Shown: positions 33,046 to 41,647, counted from the stretch's first letter. The stretch is 64,000 nt of DNA from CAWCXF01 sp963799455 (GCA_963799455.1 CAWCXF010000008.1:1674001-1738000), one strand, 5' to 3'. The notes: generated by a model from the sequence alone, not told the origin. Numbers and translations: made by a program.

Positions 33046-33403
33046 CGTCGAGGTGGTCGGGGACGAGCCGATCCCCCGCGGCGACCCGCGCGCCGGCCGC
33101 GGGCGGCGTGGCCACGATCAGGCGGTCGGCCGGGTCCGTGTCGGGGAGGTCGAGCCTGGTGGGGCGCATGGGAAGGGCCGCGCCCGGCCCGGCCAGGCGC
33201 ACGCCGATCTGCGCGGCGAACGCCGCGAAGAGGGCCTCGGGAGGCTCGCGCAGGCCGACCTCCTCAGGCCTGCGCCCGTGCTTCGTGGCGATCCCCCGAG
33301 CCGAGATCGGGAAGAGGAGCACGGCGTCATGAGCCCGCCCGGTCTCGGAGCGCGGGCTTCGGCCCCCTGCGAGCCGGAGGGTCGCGCAGGTGCCGAGCAC
33401 CAC
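33029..33403 (-). CDS. PIN-domain protein, VapC-like, with an altered active site
   Basis: A 124-residue PIN-type protein. The N-terminus VLGTCATLRLAGG aligns with the VLDTcallwla start of VapC toxins, but the first catalytic Asp is Gly. The later motif DTDPADRLIVATPPAAGARVAAGDRLV keeps the two C-terminal acidic positions. VapC proteins are Mg-dependent RNases that cut tRNA or rRNA. GTG 33403 lies 5 bases after the stop of the putative antitoxin. Its stop overlaps the lipid kinase start by 17 bases. If the substitution is real the enzyme is probably inactive. Confidence 0.65.
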   Translation of the reverse strand: MVLGTCATLRLAGGRSPRSETGRAHDAVLLFPISARGIATKHGRRPEEVGLREPPEALFAAFAAQIGVRLAGPGAALPMRPTRLDLPDTDPADRLIVATPPAAGARVAAGDRLVPDHLDDALAH

Positions 33404-33408
33404 GGCGC

Positions 33409-33678
33409 TCAGGCGAGCGCCTCCCACCCGGCCTCGACGGGCGCGGTCGGGCCGGCCTCGGGGGCGATCGTCGGACGGTCGCGCGATGCGCCGCCGAGGG
33501 GCCTGGGCGGGGCGGCCGGCGGCTCGCTCGACGGCACCGGCTCGCCCGGGACGCGCCCGCGCCGGGTCGGGGGCACGCGGCGCGGGCGGGCGCTCTCGAG
33601 GTGGCCCCCGGGGTTCGCCTCGGGGTCCGGCAGCGGCACCCGGATGGGCGCCCCGCCCGGCATCGCATCCTCGGGCAT
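33409..33678 (-). CDS. small putative antitoxin-like protein upstream of the PIN gene
   Basis: An 89-residue protein rich in Pro, Arg and Glu (MPEDAMPGGAPIRVPLPDPE… ending PTAPVEAGWEALA). GGAGGGAGG lies just upstream of ATG 33678, a strong ribosome site. I see no known DNA-binding motif; the antitoxin role is inferred only from its position directly before a VapC-like gene, the usual order of vapBC modules. Confidence 0.5.
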   Translation of the reverse strand: MPEDAMPGGAPIRVPLPDPEANPGGHLESARPRRVPPTRRGRVPGEPVPSSEPPAAPPRPLGGASRDRPTIAPEAGPTAPVEAGWEALA

Positions 33679-34094
33679 GGCAGGCCCTCCCTCCGAACAG
33701 GTGCCGATGATGGCGCCTGAGGGCCCCGTCCGCAAGCGGCGTGGTTCGGGCCCGACACGGCCGCGACCTCGTCCAGGGGCCCCTTCGCCTCGCGCGGAGG
33801 GACGGTCCGTCGGCGCTCTCCCATGCCGAGGTGGATGGGCGGGCAGGGCAAGGGGCTCCCCTGCGACCCCCCCCCTCCGCGACCGTGCTCGCGCGTCGCG
33901 CCTCGAAGCGGAACCCACCTCTGCCCCATGGCGGGTGTCGCCGCCGAGGGGGGCCGTCGCGGCGCGCCGAGCAGGAGCGTCGCTGGGGCGCGGGGGCCCT
34001 CACGGGTCGGGGAGGGAGGATTTGACGGCCGCCCGACCGAGCTGTCGAGCGCCCGCCCGCGGCGGGGACGGCGCTGTCGGGACGGGCGCGTCGG
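33679..34094. other. stretch without recognisable gene, upstream of the VapBC-like pair
   Basis: Open frames here are low-complexity and show no family resemblance or ribosome sites beyond the one used by the small gene at 33678. It may be flanking or decayed mobile-element DNA, as an IS110 remnant follows directly. Confidence 0.45.
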
Positions 34095-34460
34095 CCGAGG
34101 GCGGCGACCTCGGCCGACGCGCGGGCCCCGAGCCGCTGATGAGCGGGCTCGGCCTGGTGCCCTCGGATCGCTCGAGCGGGCGGCGCACGCGCCGGCGCGC
34201 GATCCCCCCGGCGACCGCGGCACGCGTCATGCTGGCCCGGGCGGCGTGGTCCTGACCTGCCGCCGGCGCGCCGGGAGCGGCGAGGCCTGGACCGCGTCGA
34301 GGGGCTGCGCGAGGACGTCGCCGTCGGACGGCGCGCGCAGGGCCGCCTGTGCCTTCGCGTCCGGCGCCCGTCGGCCTCGGGCAACCCTCGGGCCGCGGTG
34401 GACGCCGCGATCGCGCCGGCCTCGTGGGGGACAGGGTGCAGAGCGACGGCGCCTGCGGCG
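34095..34460 (+). pseudogene. IS110-family transposase, C-terminal remnant
   Basis: In one frame PEPLMSGLGLVPSDRSSGRRTRRRAI and ARVMLARAAWS match the highly conserved IS116/IS110/IS902 C-terminal domain (family: LMSYLGLVPSEHSSG…RRMLVEAAWS). The frame ends with TGA at 34255. The continuation AQGRLCLRVRRPSASGNPRAAVDAAIA in other frames is the expected end (…LC.RYRRL..RGKP..VV.TAIARE). The N-terminal DEDD domain is absent here. It lies between the VapBC-like pair and matB. Confidence 0.7.
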
Positions 34461-34626
34461 CGGGGCGGCCTCGGCCCGCGCGCCCTCCCATCCGCCGCGC
34501 GTCCGCGCCGCGGGCGCGTTCGACGTGACGGCTCCGGGCCGAACACCGTCGCGCACGGACGGCGCGACCGCCCCCTGCCTCCTCAAGATCCCCCCGCTCG
34601 CCGGAAGGATCGGAGGCGGGGCGGGT

Positions 34627-36165
34627 TCATCCGCCGAACGCCGCGCCGTAATCCTCGCGCAGGACGTTCTTTTGCACCTTGCCCATCGCGTTGCGCGGCA
34701 GGTCGTCCACGAAGAACACGCGCTTGGGCTGCTTGTAGCGGGCCAGCTCGCGCCGCAGCGGCTCCAGGACCGCCTCGGGCGACAGGGTCGCGCCGGCCTG
34801 CGGCACGACGACGGCGGCCACGCCCTCTCCGAAGTCGGGGTGCGGCAGGCCGATGACGGCGGATTCCCTGACCCCGTCGATGGCGTCGATCAGCGCCTCG
34901 ATCTCCTTGGGGTAGACGTTGTAGCCGCCGGTGATGATGAGATCCTTCGAGCGGCCGACGATCGAGAGGTAGCCGTCGGCGTCGACCATCCCCAGATCGC
35001 CCGTGACGAACCAGCCGTCGGGGCGAAGCTCCTCGGCCGTCTTCTCGGGCATCCTCCAGTAGCCCTTGAAGACGTTGGGGCCGCGCACCTCGATCGCGCC
35101 GGTCTGGCCCGCGGGCAGCGCCCGGCCCCCTTCGTCCGCGACGCGGATCTCGACGCCGGGGAGCGGGAAGCCCACGGTGCCGGCGCGCCGCGCGCCCTCA
35201 TAGGGGTTCGAGGTGTTCATGTTGGTCTCGGTCATGCCGTAGCGCTCGAGGATCGCGTGGCCGGTGCGCTCGCGCCAGAGCCGGTGCGTCTCGGCCAGCA
35301 GCGGCGCCGAGCCCGACACGAAGAGGCGCATGCGCCCCGCGCGCTCGCGCGTCAGGCCCGGGTGGTCGAGCAGGCGCGTGTAGAAGGTCGGCACCCCCAT
35401 CAGCACGGTGGCGCGCTCCATCGCGGCGGCGACGGCGTCCGCGTCGAAGCCGGGCAGGAACACGAGCGAGGCGCCCGCGGTGAGCGCGACGTTGGTCGCC
35501 ACGAAGAGGCCGTGGGTGTGGAAGATCGGCAGGGCGTGGATCAGCACGTCGTCCGCCGTGAAGCGCCAGACCTCGCGCAGGGTCTCGGCGTTTGAGGCGA
35601 GGTTGGCGTGGCTCAGCATCGCGCCCTTGGAGCGCCCGGTGGTGCCCGAGGTGTAGAGGATCGCCGCGAGGTCGCCCTCGCCCCGGGCGACGGCCTCGAA
35701 GCCGGGCGCCTGCGCTTGGGCCGCCCGTGCGAGCGTTCCTGTCCCATCGGCCCCGAGCGTGAGGACCGCGGGGACGCCCGCCCTCTCGGCCACGGGGCCC
35801 AGCGGCTCGCGCCGGGCGGGGTCGCAGACGAAGACGGCCGGCTCGGCGTCGCTCAGGAAGTAGGCGACCTCAGCCTTGGTGTAGGCGGTGTTGAGCGGCA
35901 GGAACACGGCCCCCGCGAGCACGGTGCCGAGGTAGAGCTGGATCGCCTCGATCGACTTGTCCACCTGCGCCGCGACCCGGTCGCCGGGCCCCGCGCCCGC
36001 GGCGACCAGCGCCGCGGCCATGCGCTCGGCGCCGGCGAAGAGCGCGCCGTAGGTCAGCCGATCGCCGGCGGTTGCCTCGGCGAAGACGGCGTCGTCGCGG
36101 CCGAGCGAGGCCCGGCGCAGGGCGCGGGCGAGATGGTTGGCGGCGAGGTGGTTGGCGTCGTGCAT
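34627..36165 (-). CDS. matB: malonate-CoA ligase MatB
   Basis: A 512-residue AMP-forming acyl-CoA synthetase converting malonate, ATP and CoA to malonyl-CoA. Motifs are ILYTSGTTGRSKGAMLSH (P-loop), IFHTHGLFVATN, LERYGMTETNMNTSNPYEG, WFVTGDLG, IVGRSKDLIITGGYNVYPKEIE and the catalytic Lys near the end in PRNAMGKVQKN. ALPIFHTHGLF and MTETNMNTSNPY are specific to malonyl-CoA synthetases. GGAG lies 5 bases before ATG 36165. It is the last gene of the mat operon, 10 bases after matA. Confidence 0.95.
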   Translation of the reverse strand: MHDANHLAANHLARALRRASLGRDDAVFAEATAGDRLTYGALFAGAERMAAALVAAGAGPGDRVAAQVDKSIEAIQLYLGTVLAGAVFLPLNTAYTKAEVAYFLSDAEPAVFVCDPARREPLGPVAERAGVPAVLTLGADGTGTLARAAQAQAPGFEAVARGEGDLAAILYTSGTTGRSKGAMLSHANLASNAETLREVWRFTADDVLIHALPIFHTHGLFVATNVALTAGASLVFLPGFDADAVAAAMERATVLMGVPTFYTRLLDHPGLTRERAGRMRLFVSGSAPLLAETHRLWRERTGHAILERYGMTETNMNTSNPYEGARRAGTVGFPLPGVEIRVADEGGRALPAGQTGAIEVRGPNVFKGYWRMPEKTAEELRPDGWFVTGDLGMVDADGYLSIVGRSKDLIITGGYNVYPKEIEALIDAIDGVRESAVIGLPHPDFGEGVAAVVVPQAGATLSPEAVLEPLRRELARYKQPKRVFFVDDLPRNAMGKVQKNVLREDYGAAFGG

Positions 36166-36175
36166 CGGGGCTCCG

Positions 36176-37474
36176 TCAGCTGCCCTTGAGGAGGCGCCTC
36201 ACGGCGGGGGAGGCGGCGACCTCGCCCGCGCTCGCGAAGGCCTCGTGGTTGCGCTCGATCGAGCCCAGGTCGTAGAGGTAGTTGACCAGCACCCCCCAGG
36301 AGCCGGCGAGCCCGCTCGGGCCGTCGTCGCCGCCGGGGTTGATCCGCTCCAGCCGCGCGCCGTTGCCGAGGTGGAAGCGCGCCACCGGATCGACCGGCGC
36401 GCCGCCGCGCCCCTTGGCGTGGAGAAGGTAGCGCGCGGCGATCTCCGAGAGCGCCTGCGGCGCGAGGGGCCGGCCCGACCGCTCGCAGGCCAGGATCGCC
36501 TCGCGCTGCGAGGGCGTGAGGACCGACGCGCCCTCGCGTCCGGCCTCGGCCACGGCCCAGCCGCGCAGGCCCGGCACGGGGGAGAGGGTGACGAAGGTCC
36601 GAAGGTTGGGGAACTCCCCGCGCAGCTCCTCGACCACCTGCTTGATGAGGAAGTTGCCGAAGGAGACGCCGCGCAGGCCCTTCTGGCAGTTCGAGATCGA
36701 GTAGAACACGGCGGTGCTGGCCGCCTTCGGGTCGAGGGCCTCGCGCGTCTCGGCGAGGATCGGGCCGATGGCGCGGGGGGTCTCGGAGGCCAGCGCGACC
36801 TCGACGAAGATCAGCGGCTCGCCCCTGAGCGCGGGGTGGAAGAAGGCGTAGAGCTGGCGGTCGGGGGCGGCCACGCGCCGGCGCAGGTCGTCCCAGCCCG
36901 CGATGGCGTGGACCGACTCGTAGGCAATGATCTTCTCGAGGATCTCGGCCGAGGTGGACCAGTCGATGCGCCGCAGCTCCAGGAAGCCGCGGTTGAACCA
37001 CGACGCGAGCAGGTGGCGGAAGTCGTCGTCGAGGGGCCGCAGCGAGGGGTCGTCCTCCATCGCCGCGAGCAGCGCCTCGCGCATCGAGACCACGGCGGCC
37101 GTGCCCCCGGGCGCCCGGTTCAGCCGGCGGATCAGGTTCTGGGACTGCGGCTCGGAGGCGAAGTGGACCGCGCGCGCGGCGTCGGCGCCGCCCGCCCGCC
37201 AGGCCGCGAGCGCGCGCGACAGCGCCGCCTCGTCCACGCCGAAGCGGTCCTTGACCTCGGCGAAGAAGGCGCGCTGGGCCGGCGGGTCGAGATCCGCGAA
37301 GCGGTCGAGGATCGTGCGCGCGAGCGCGAGCCCCGTCGCCTCGCCGCGTCCGGTGATCAGCGCGGCGCAGGCGTCGGCCAGGCCGGCGCGGGCCGCCTCG
37401 GCGGAGGCCAGCGCGCGCCCCGCGTCGGTGACGCGCGACAGCAGGTCGCCCAGGATGGCGACGGGCGGCCTCAC
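36176..37474 (-). CDS. matA: malonyl-CoA decarboxylase MatA
   Basis: A 432-residue malonyl-CoA decarboxylase releasing CO2 from malonyl-CoA to give acetyl-CoA. It has the helical N-terminal domain and the GNAT-like catalytic domain with SMREALLAAM, ASWFNRGFLELRRIDWSTSAEILEKIIAYESVHAI, STAVFYSISNCQKGLRGVSFGNFLIKQVVEEL, FVTLSPVPGLRGW and ARFHLGNGARLERIN. It starts at GTG 37474 overlapping the stop of the TRAP large subunit (GTGA), so it is coupled to transport. MatB makes its substrate. Confidence 0.95.
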   Translation of the reverse strand: MRPPVAILGDLLSRVTDAGRALASAEAARAGLADACAALITGRGEATGLALARTILDRFADLDPPAQRAFFAEVKDRFGVDEAALSRALAAWRAGGADAARAVHFASEPQSQNLIRRLNRAPGGTAAVVSMREALLAAMEDDPSLRPLDDDFRHLLASWFNRGFLELRRIDWSTSAEILEKIIAYESVHAIAGWDDLRRRVAAPDRQLYAFFHPALRGEPLIFVEVALASETPRAIGPILAETREALDPKAASTAVFYSISNCQKGLRGVSFGNFLIKQVVEELRGEFPNLRTFVTLSPVPGLRGWAVAEAGREGASVLTPSQREAILACERSGRPLAPQALSEIAARYLLHAKGRGGAPVDPVARFHLGNGARLERINPGGDDGPSGLAGSWGVLVNYLYDLGSIERNHEAFASAGEVAASPAVRRLLKGS

Positions 37475-38790
37475 AGCGCGGGGCCCATCACGGCCGTGGG
37501 CAGCCAGGTGGCGAGCCCCGGGAAGGCCGACAGGATGACGATGGCGAGCACCATGCACAGCACGAAGGGCAGCGAGCCCGTCAGGATGGTCCTGAGCGAG
37601 ATGTCGGGCGCGATGCCGTTGATGACGTAGAGGTTGAGCCCCACGGGCGGCGTGATGAGCCCGATCTCCATGTTGATCGTCAGGATCACCGCGAACCAGA
37701 TCGGGTCGAACCCCGCCGAGACGATGATCGGCAGCAGGATCGGCGCGGCCATCAGGATCACCGCGACGGGGGGCAGGAAGAAGCCCGCCACCAGCAGGAA
37801 GACGTTGATGATCGCCAGCAGCAGCCAGCGGCTGACGTCGAGCCCGGCGATCCACTGCGCCACCGACTGGGTGACGAAGAGCGAGGACAGCATGTAGGAG
37901 AACACGCCCGCGGCGCCGATGATGAAGAGGATCATCACGCTCTCGCGGGTCGAGTCGCGCAGCACCGCCCAGAGCGCCATCGGCTGGAACAGCCGGTAGA
38001 CGACCACGGCCACGAGGATGCACAGCGCAGCACCCACCGCGGCCGTCTCGGACGGCGTGGCGATGCCGCCGTAGAGCGCGTAGAGCACGCCCGCGATGAT
38101 GAGGAGGAACGGCAGGACGCGGGGCAGGATCTCGAGCTTCTCGGCCCAGGTGTAGCTGGTGGGGCCGAGCGCCACGGCGCCGCCGCCCTGGCGCCAGGTG
38201 TCGAAGATCGCCCAGGCCATGAACAGCACGACCAGCAGCAGTCCCGGGATCACGCCGGCGAGGAAGAGCCGGCCGATCGAGGTCTCGGTGGCGATGCCGT
38301 AGACGATCATCGTCACGGAAGGAGGGATCAGGATGCCGAGCGTGCCGCCGGCCGCGATCGAGCCCGCCGCCACCCCGTCGGGGTAGCCTCGCCTGCGCAT
38401 CTCGGGGATGCCCATCTTGCCGATCGCGGCGCAGGTGGCGGGCGAGGAGCCCGACATCGCCGCGAAGAGCGCGCAGGCGCCGAGGTTCGACACCACGAGG
38501 CTGCCCGGCACGCGCGTCAGCCAGCGGTCGAGCGCCTCGTAGAGGTCGGCGCCCGCGCGCGTCGAGGAGATCGCGGCGCCCATGATGATGAACATCGGGA
38601 TCGACAGGAGCGCGAAGCTGTCGAGCTCGCCGAAGAAGATCTCCGGCACCAGCCCCAGCGCGCCCATCCCGTCGAAGGCGATCAGGAAGCCCGCCGCGAC
38701 GATCAGGAGCCCCGCCGCGACCGAGACGCCCGAGAACAGCACCACCACCGTGACGACGCCGACGAGGGCGCCGATGAGGAGCGGGTCCAC
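37471..38790 (-). CDS. TRAP transporter large permease subunit (malonate, MatM)
   Basis: A 439-residue DctM-type membrane subunit with about 12 helices. Conserved blocks are SFALLSIPMFIIMGAAISSTRAG, MSGSSPATCAAIGKMGIPEMRRRGYPDGVAAGSIAAGGTLGILIPPSVTMIVYGIATETSIGRLFLAGVIPG (given here in part) and LITPPVGLNLYVINGIAP. It carries the Na-driven substrate channel. It begins at GTG 38790 directly after the stop of the small subunit, and its stop overlaps matA. Malonate is inferred from the operon, as in rhizobial matPQM. Confidence 0.93.
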   Translation of the reverse strand: MDPLLIGALVGVVTVVVLFSGVSVAAGLLIVAAGFLIAFDGMGALGLVPEIFFGELDSFALLSIPMFIIMGAAISSTRAGADLYEALDRWLTRVPGSLVVSNLGACALFAAMSGSSPATCAAIGKMGIPEMRRRGYPDGVAAGSIAAGGTLGILIPPSVTMIVYGIATETSIGRLFLAGVIPGLLLVVLFMAWAIFDTWRQGGGAVALGPTSYTWAEKLEILPRVLPFLLIIAGVLYALYGGIATPSETAAVGAALCILVAVVVYRLFQPMALWAVLRDSTRESVMILFIIGAAGVFSYMLSSLFVTQSVAQWIAGLDVSRWLLLAIINVFLLVAGFFLPPVAVILMAAPILLPIIVSAGFDPIWFAVILTINMEIGLITPPVGLNLYVINGIAPDISLRTILTGSLPFVLCMVLAIVILSAFPGLATWLPTAVMGPAL

Positions 38791-39438
38791 TCAGCCGTCC
38801 TCCTCGTAGGCGGGCTCCTCGTAGGCGGGCTCCTCGTAGGCGGGCTCCTCGAACGGGGCCTCCTGGCCGAGGACGACGCTGAGGAGGTCGGCGGCGAGCT
38901 GGAGGAGGAAGAGCCCGAATCCCACCGGCATGGCGAGGTAGGGGATCCAGAGCGGCACGCCCCAGACGGTGTCGGAGCGCCAGCCGCGGTCGAGCGCCAC
39001 CGCGAAGAGCTCGTAGCCGTAGAGCGCCATCACGCCGACGATGGCGAGCGTCAGGCCCAGGGTCAGAAGGGCCAGGGCCTTGCGCAGGGCGCGCGGCAGC
39101 AGCATCGGCACGAGGTCCACGTTGACGTGGCCGCGCAGCCGCTGGACGTAAGGAAGCCCGATCAGCGTGGCCGAGATCATCAGGTAGATCACCGCCTCGG
39201 TCTGCCAGATGGTCGAGCGCCCGAGCACGAAGCGCACGAAGATCATCTGGCAGGTGATGATCACCGAGGCGAGGATCATCGCCGCCGCGATCACGCCGCA
39301 GGCGGTCGAGACCGCGCCAACCGCGCGCATCCAGCCGGCCTCGGGGCGCGCGGCGCGGCGCGGCGCCGGATGCGGCGGCTCGTCCGCGCCCCCGACCGCC
39401 GCCGGGACGGACCCGTGCCGCGGCGTGCCGCCCGTCAC
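38791..39438 (-). CDS. TRAP transporter small permease subunit (malonate, MatQ)
   Basis: A 215-residue DctQ-type protein with four helices (GVIAAAMILASVIITCQMIFVRFVLG, EAVIYLMISATLIGLPYVQ, ALALLTLGLTLAIVGVMALYGYEL, LAMPVGFGLFLLQLAADLL). RGHVNVDLVP is the family motif. The C-terminus ends in a PAYEE repeat encoded by a 15-bp tandem repeat, which is not part of the family. The N-terminal 35 residues are also not conserved. It starts 10 bases after the binding-protein gene. Confidence 0.9.
   Translation of the reverse strand: MTGGTPRHGSVPAAVGGADEPPHPAPRRAARPEAGWMRAVGAVSTACGVIAAAMILASVIITCQMIFVRFVLGRSTIWQTEAVIYLMISATLIGLPYVQRLRGHVNVDLVPMLLPRALRKALALLTLGLTLAIVGVMALYGYELFAVALDRGWRSDTVWGVPLWIPYLAMPVGFGLFLLQLAADLLSVVLGQEAPFEEPAYEEPAYEEPAYEEDG
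38801..38845 (-). repeat. 15-bp tandem repeat, three copies, in the end of the TRAP small-subunit gene
   Basis: Units of TCCTCGTAGGCGGGC at 38801-38815, 38816-38830 and 38831-38845 encode PAYEE three times at the C-terminus. The repeat keeps the frame, so the expansion is tolerated. Confidence 0.9.
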
Positions 39439-39448
39439 GCGGGCCGTC

Positions 39449-40435
39449 TCACTCGACCGAGAGCGCCATGTCGAGGAGGCGCCGGCCCTCCTCCGGATCC
39501 TCGGCCACGAAGTTCTCGTAGGACGACCTCTCGGCGATCGCGCGCCAGGCGTCGAAGTCCTCCTGGGTCATCTCCGCGACCTCGACGCCCGCGTCGCGGA
39601 ACGCCTGCGCCGCGGCCGCGTCGGCCGCCTTGGCCTGCTCGAGGTAGAACGCCTGCGCCTTCTCGGAGGCCGCCAGCAGCGCCTCCTGCTGCGCGGGGTC
39701 GAGGCCCTCGAAGGTGGACTTGTTGATCAGCAGCGGCTGGTACATGAACCACAGCGCGACCTCGCCCGGCGCCGTGAAGCAGCCGAGCTGCTCGTAGAGC
39801 CGGTAGGACTGGAAGCTCTCGGACGAGGTCATCGCGGCGTTGAGCACGCCCGACTGGAGCGCGTTGTAGAGCTCCGAGGACGCCATCGAGGTGATCGAGG
39901 CGCCGGCCTCGGCCAGCATCTCCTCGAAGGCCGCGCCGGCGGCGCGGATCTGCAGGCCCTCGACGTCCTCGGGCGCGGTGATGCAGCCCTCCTTGGAGCC
40001 GAAGCCGCCCGCGAGGTAGCCGTGGACCAGCACCATCACGTCGTCCTCGGCCAGGATCGCCTCGATCTCGTCCATGAAGGGGGAGTCGACCAGCCGCGCC
40101 GCGTGGTCGTGGCTCTTCACCAGCCCAGGCATCAGGGTGAGGTTGTAGGCCGGGCGCTCGCCGCCCGCGTAGGAGAGCGGCAGGATCGTCATGTCGAGCT
40201 GGCCGCGCGAGAGCGGGCGGTATTGCTCGGTGGCCTTGAAGAGCGACGAGGAGGGGAAGATCTCGATGTCGAGATCGACATCCGCGGCCGCGACCTCGTC
40301 GGCCACCATCTGCGCCACCTGATGGCGCACGTCCCCCGTCGCCCACTGGTGGCTCAGCTTCAGCTCCTCGGCCCCGGCGCTCGCGGCGAGGAGCGCGCAG
40401 GCCAGGCCGGCTGCGCAGGCGGTCGTCTTGGTCAT
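39449..40435 (-). CDS. TRAP transporter substrate-binding protein (malonate, MatP)
   Basis: A 328-residue DctP-type periplasmic receptor. The signal peptide is TACAAGLACALLAASAGA/EE. Typical blocks are LKLSHQWATGDVRHQVAQMVADEV, SSLFKATEQYRPLSRGQLDMTILPLSYAGG, EDVEGLQIRAAGAAFEEMLAEAGAS and SSELYNALQSGVLNAAMTSSESF. It is the first gene of the minus-strand mat operon and faces matR across a 208-base region with a MatR-like operator. Malonate as substrate follows from matA, matB and the operator. Confidence 0.92.
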   Translation of the reverse strand: MTKTTACAAGLACALLAASAGAEELKLSHQWATGDVRHQVAQMVADEVAAADVDLDIEIFPSSSLFKATEQYRPLSRGQLDMTILPLSYAGGERPAYNLTLMPGLVKSHDHAARLVDSPFMDEIEAILAEDDVMVLVHGYLAGGFGSKEGCITAPEDVEGLQIRAAGAAFEEMLAEAGASITSMASSELYNALQSGVLNAAMTSSESFQSYRLYEQLGCFTAPGEVALWFMYQPLLINKSTFEGLDPAQQEALLAASEKAQAFYLEQAKAADAAAAQAFRDAGVEVAEMTQEDFDAWRAIAERSSYENFVAEDPEEGRRLLDMALSVE

Positions 40436-40539
40436 CGGTCGAATCCTCCCTCGTGTTCGTCACCGCCGCGTCCGCGGGTCTCAAGTCGGCGCGGTTCCAC
40501 GGCGGGCCCGGGCGCGACGGTCTCACCCGATCCGGTTCC

Positions 40540-40545
40540 TGTCAA
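40540..40545 (-). promoter_or_regulatory. candidate -35 element of the mat operon promoter
   Basis: On the minus strand TTGACA is a perfect -35 hexamer (40545 to 40540). GACCGT stands 17 bases further (40522-40517) as a poor -10. The element lies directly beside the MatR-like site, a layout suited to activation by MatR. Confidence 0.45.
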
Positions 40546-40548
40546 CGC

Positions 40549-40562
40549 TCTTGTATACAGCA
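40549..40562. promoter_or_regulatory. MatR-like operator
   Basis: TCTTGTATACAGCA contains the palindromic core TGTATACA. The Rhizobium MatR site, as I recall it, is TCTTGTATACACGA, which agrees at 11 of 14 positions including the whole core. It lies between the divergent mat operon and the matR-like gene, 4 bases from a TTGACA -35 of the mat operon. Confidence 0.75.
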
Positions 40563-40643
40563 GGGCAGGCCTTGTGCATCCTCACCGGGACGGCGTTCGA
40601 GGGGCCTCTCCTGCGCCCCGTGCGCTGAGGGACGGCGTGAACC

Positions 40644-41306
40644 ATGGGCAACCGGGCCGACAGCCTTCGCGATCAGCTGGAGGAGGAGATCCTCACCGGC
40701 GCGCTGGCCCCTGGGAGCCGGCTCGAGGAGGTGGCGCTGGCGCGGCGGTTCGGCGTCTCGCGCACGCCCATCCGCGAGGCGCTGTTCCAGCTCTCGGCCG
40801 CCGGGCTCGTCGAGAGCCGGCCCCGGCGCGCGGCCGTGGTCGCCGAGATCGGCCCGTGCCAGCTCACCGAGATGTTCGAGGTGATGGCCGAGCTGGAGGC
40901 CATGTGCGCCCGGCTCGCCACCCGCCGGGCCACGGCCGAGGATCTGGCCGCCATCCGCTCGGCCCAGGAGGCCTGCCGCACGGCCCTCCGGAGCGGGGAC
41001 GGCGACGCCTACTACTACCAGAACGAGGCCTTCCACGAGCGCATCCGCGCCGCCGCCCGCAACCGCTTCCTGATCGACCAGGCCGACGCCCTGCAAAAGC
41101 GCCTGCGCCCCTACCGCCGCCTCCAGCTGCGGGCGCGCAACCGGATCGAGGCGTCCTTCCGGGAGCACGATGCGATCGTCGCGGCCATCGTCGGCTCGGA
41201 CGCCGAGCGCGCCGAGGCCGTCATGCGCGCCCATGTCGTCGTCCAGGGCGAGCGCTTCGCCGATCTGATCGCTTCGCTCGACCGCCGCGAGGCGTCCCGA
41301 GCCTGA
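40644..41306 (+). CDS. matR: GntR-family (FadR/FCD) regulator of malonate genes, MatR-like
   Basis: A 220-residue regulator with an N-terminal winged helix (SLRDQLEEEILTGALAPGSRLEEVALARRFGVSRTPIREAL, given in part as the GntR signature RFGVSRTPIREAL) and a C-terminal FCD ligand domain (EMFEVMAELEAMCARLA, NEAFHERIRAAARN, HDAIVAAIVGSDAERAEAVMRAHV) with metal-binding residues of the D-x3-H, H, H pattern. It is divergent from matPQMAB, the standard place for MatR, which controls that operon in response to malonate. GAGGGA lies 12 bases upstream of ATG 40644. Confidence 0.9.
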   Translation: MGNRADSLRDQLEEEILTGALAPGSRLEEVALARRFGVSRTPIREALFQLSAAGLVESRPRRAAVVAEIGPCQLTEMFEVMAELEAMCARLATRRATAEDLAAIRSAQEACRTALRSGDGDAYYYQNEAFHERIRAAARNRFLIDQADALQKRLRPYRRLQLRARNRIEASFREHDAIVAAIVGSDAERAEAVMRAHVVVQGERFADLIASLDRREASRA

Positions 41307-41425
41307 ACCGGGCGCGCGGCCCCGGGGAGGCGACGATGGCGGGCGGGGGTTTGCGGGGCGCGGGGTCCGCGCGCTCACCGGCTCCGCCGGAGCCCGCCGG
41401 AGCCCGCCGACGAGCGCGCGAGCGG

Positions 41426-41449
41426 CGGGCCGGCGAGAGCGCCGGCCCG
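41426..41449. terminator. possible bidirectional terminator hairpin
   Basis: CGGGCCGGCG-AGAG-CGCCGGCCCG is a perfect 10-bp stem with a 4-base loop between convergent genes. There is no T-run on either side, as is common in very GC-rich genomes, so the terminator role is inferred from position and stability. Confidence 0.55.
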
Positions 41450-41460
41450 TCCATGTCCCG

Positions 41461-41508
41461 CCGCCGGGACTGCCGCCGGGACTGCCGCCGGGACCGCCGC
41501 CGGGACTA
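41461..41508 (+). repeat. 12-bp tandem repeat, four copies
   Basis: Units CCGCCGGGACTG, CCGCCGGGACTG, CCGCCGGGACCG and CCGCCGGGACTA are head to tail in the gap between the two GntR genes. Confidence 0.9.
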
Positions 41509-41647
41509 CCGACCCGCGCGCCCGGACCCGCCGTGCTCGGAGCGGGCGCGGGGACGGGTCCGGCGCCGGCGCCGTGTCGGGGCCGCGACCGCGCCGCCCC
41601 GGCGAGGGGGGAGCGCGGCCCGCGCCACGCCGACCCGCGCGCCCGGA

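Larger units (their letters stand above)
41307..41647. other. gap between two convergent GntR genes, with hairpin and repeats
   Basis: No gene is supported. It holds a strong hairpin (41426-41449) that could end transcription from both sides, a 12-bp tandem repeat (41461-41508) and several short GGAGCCCGCC words near 41385-41410. Confidence 0.6.
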
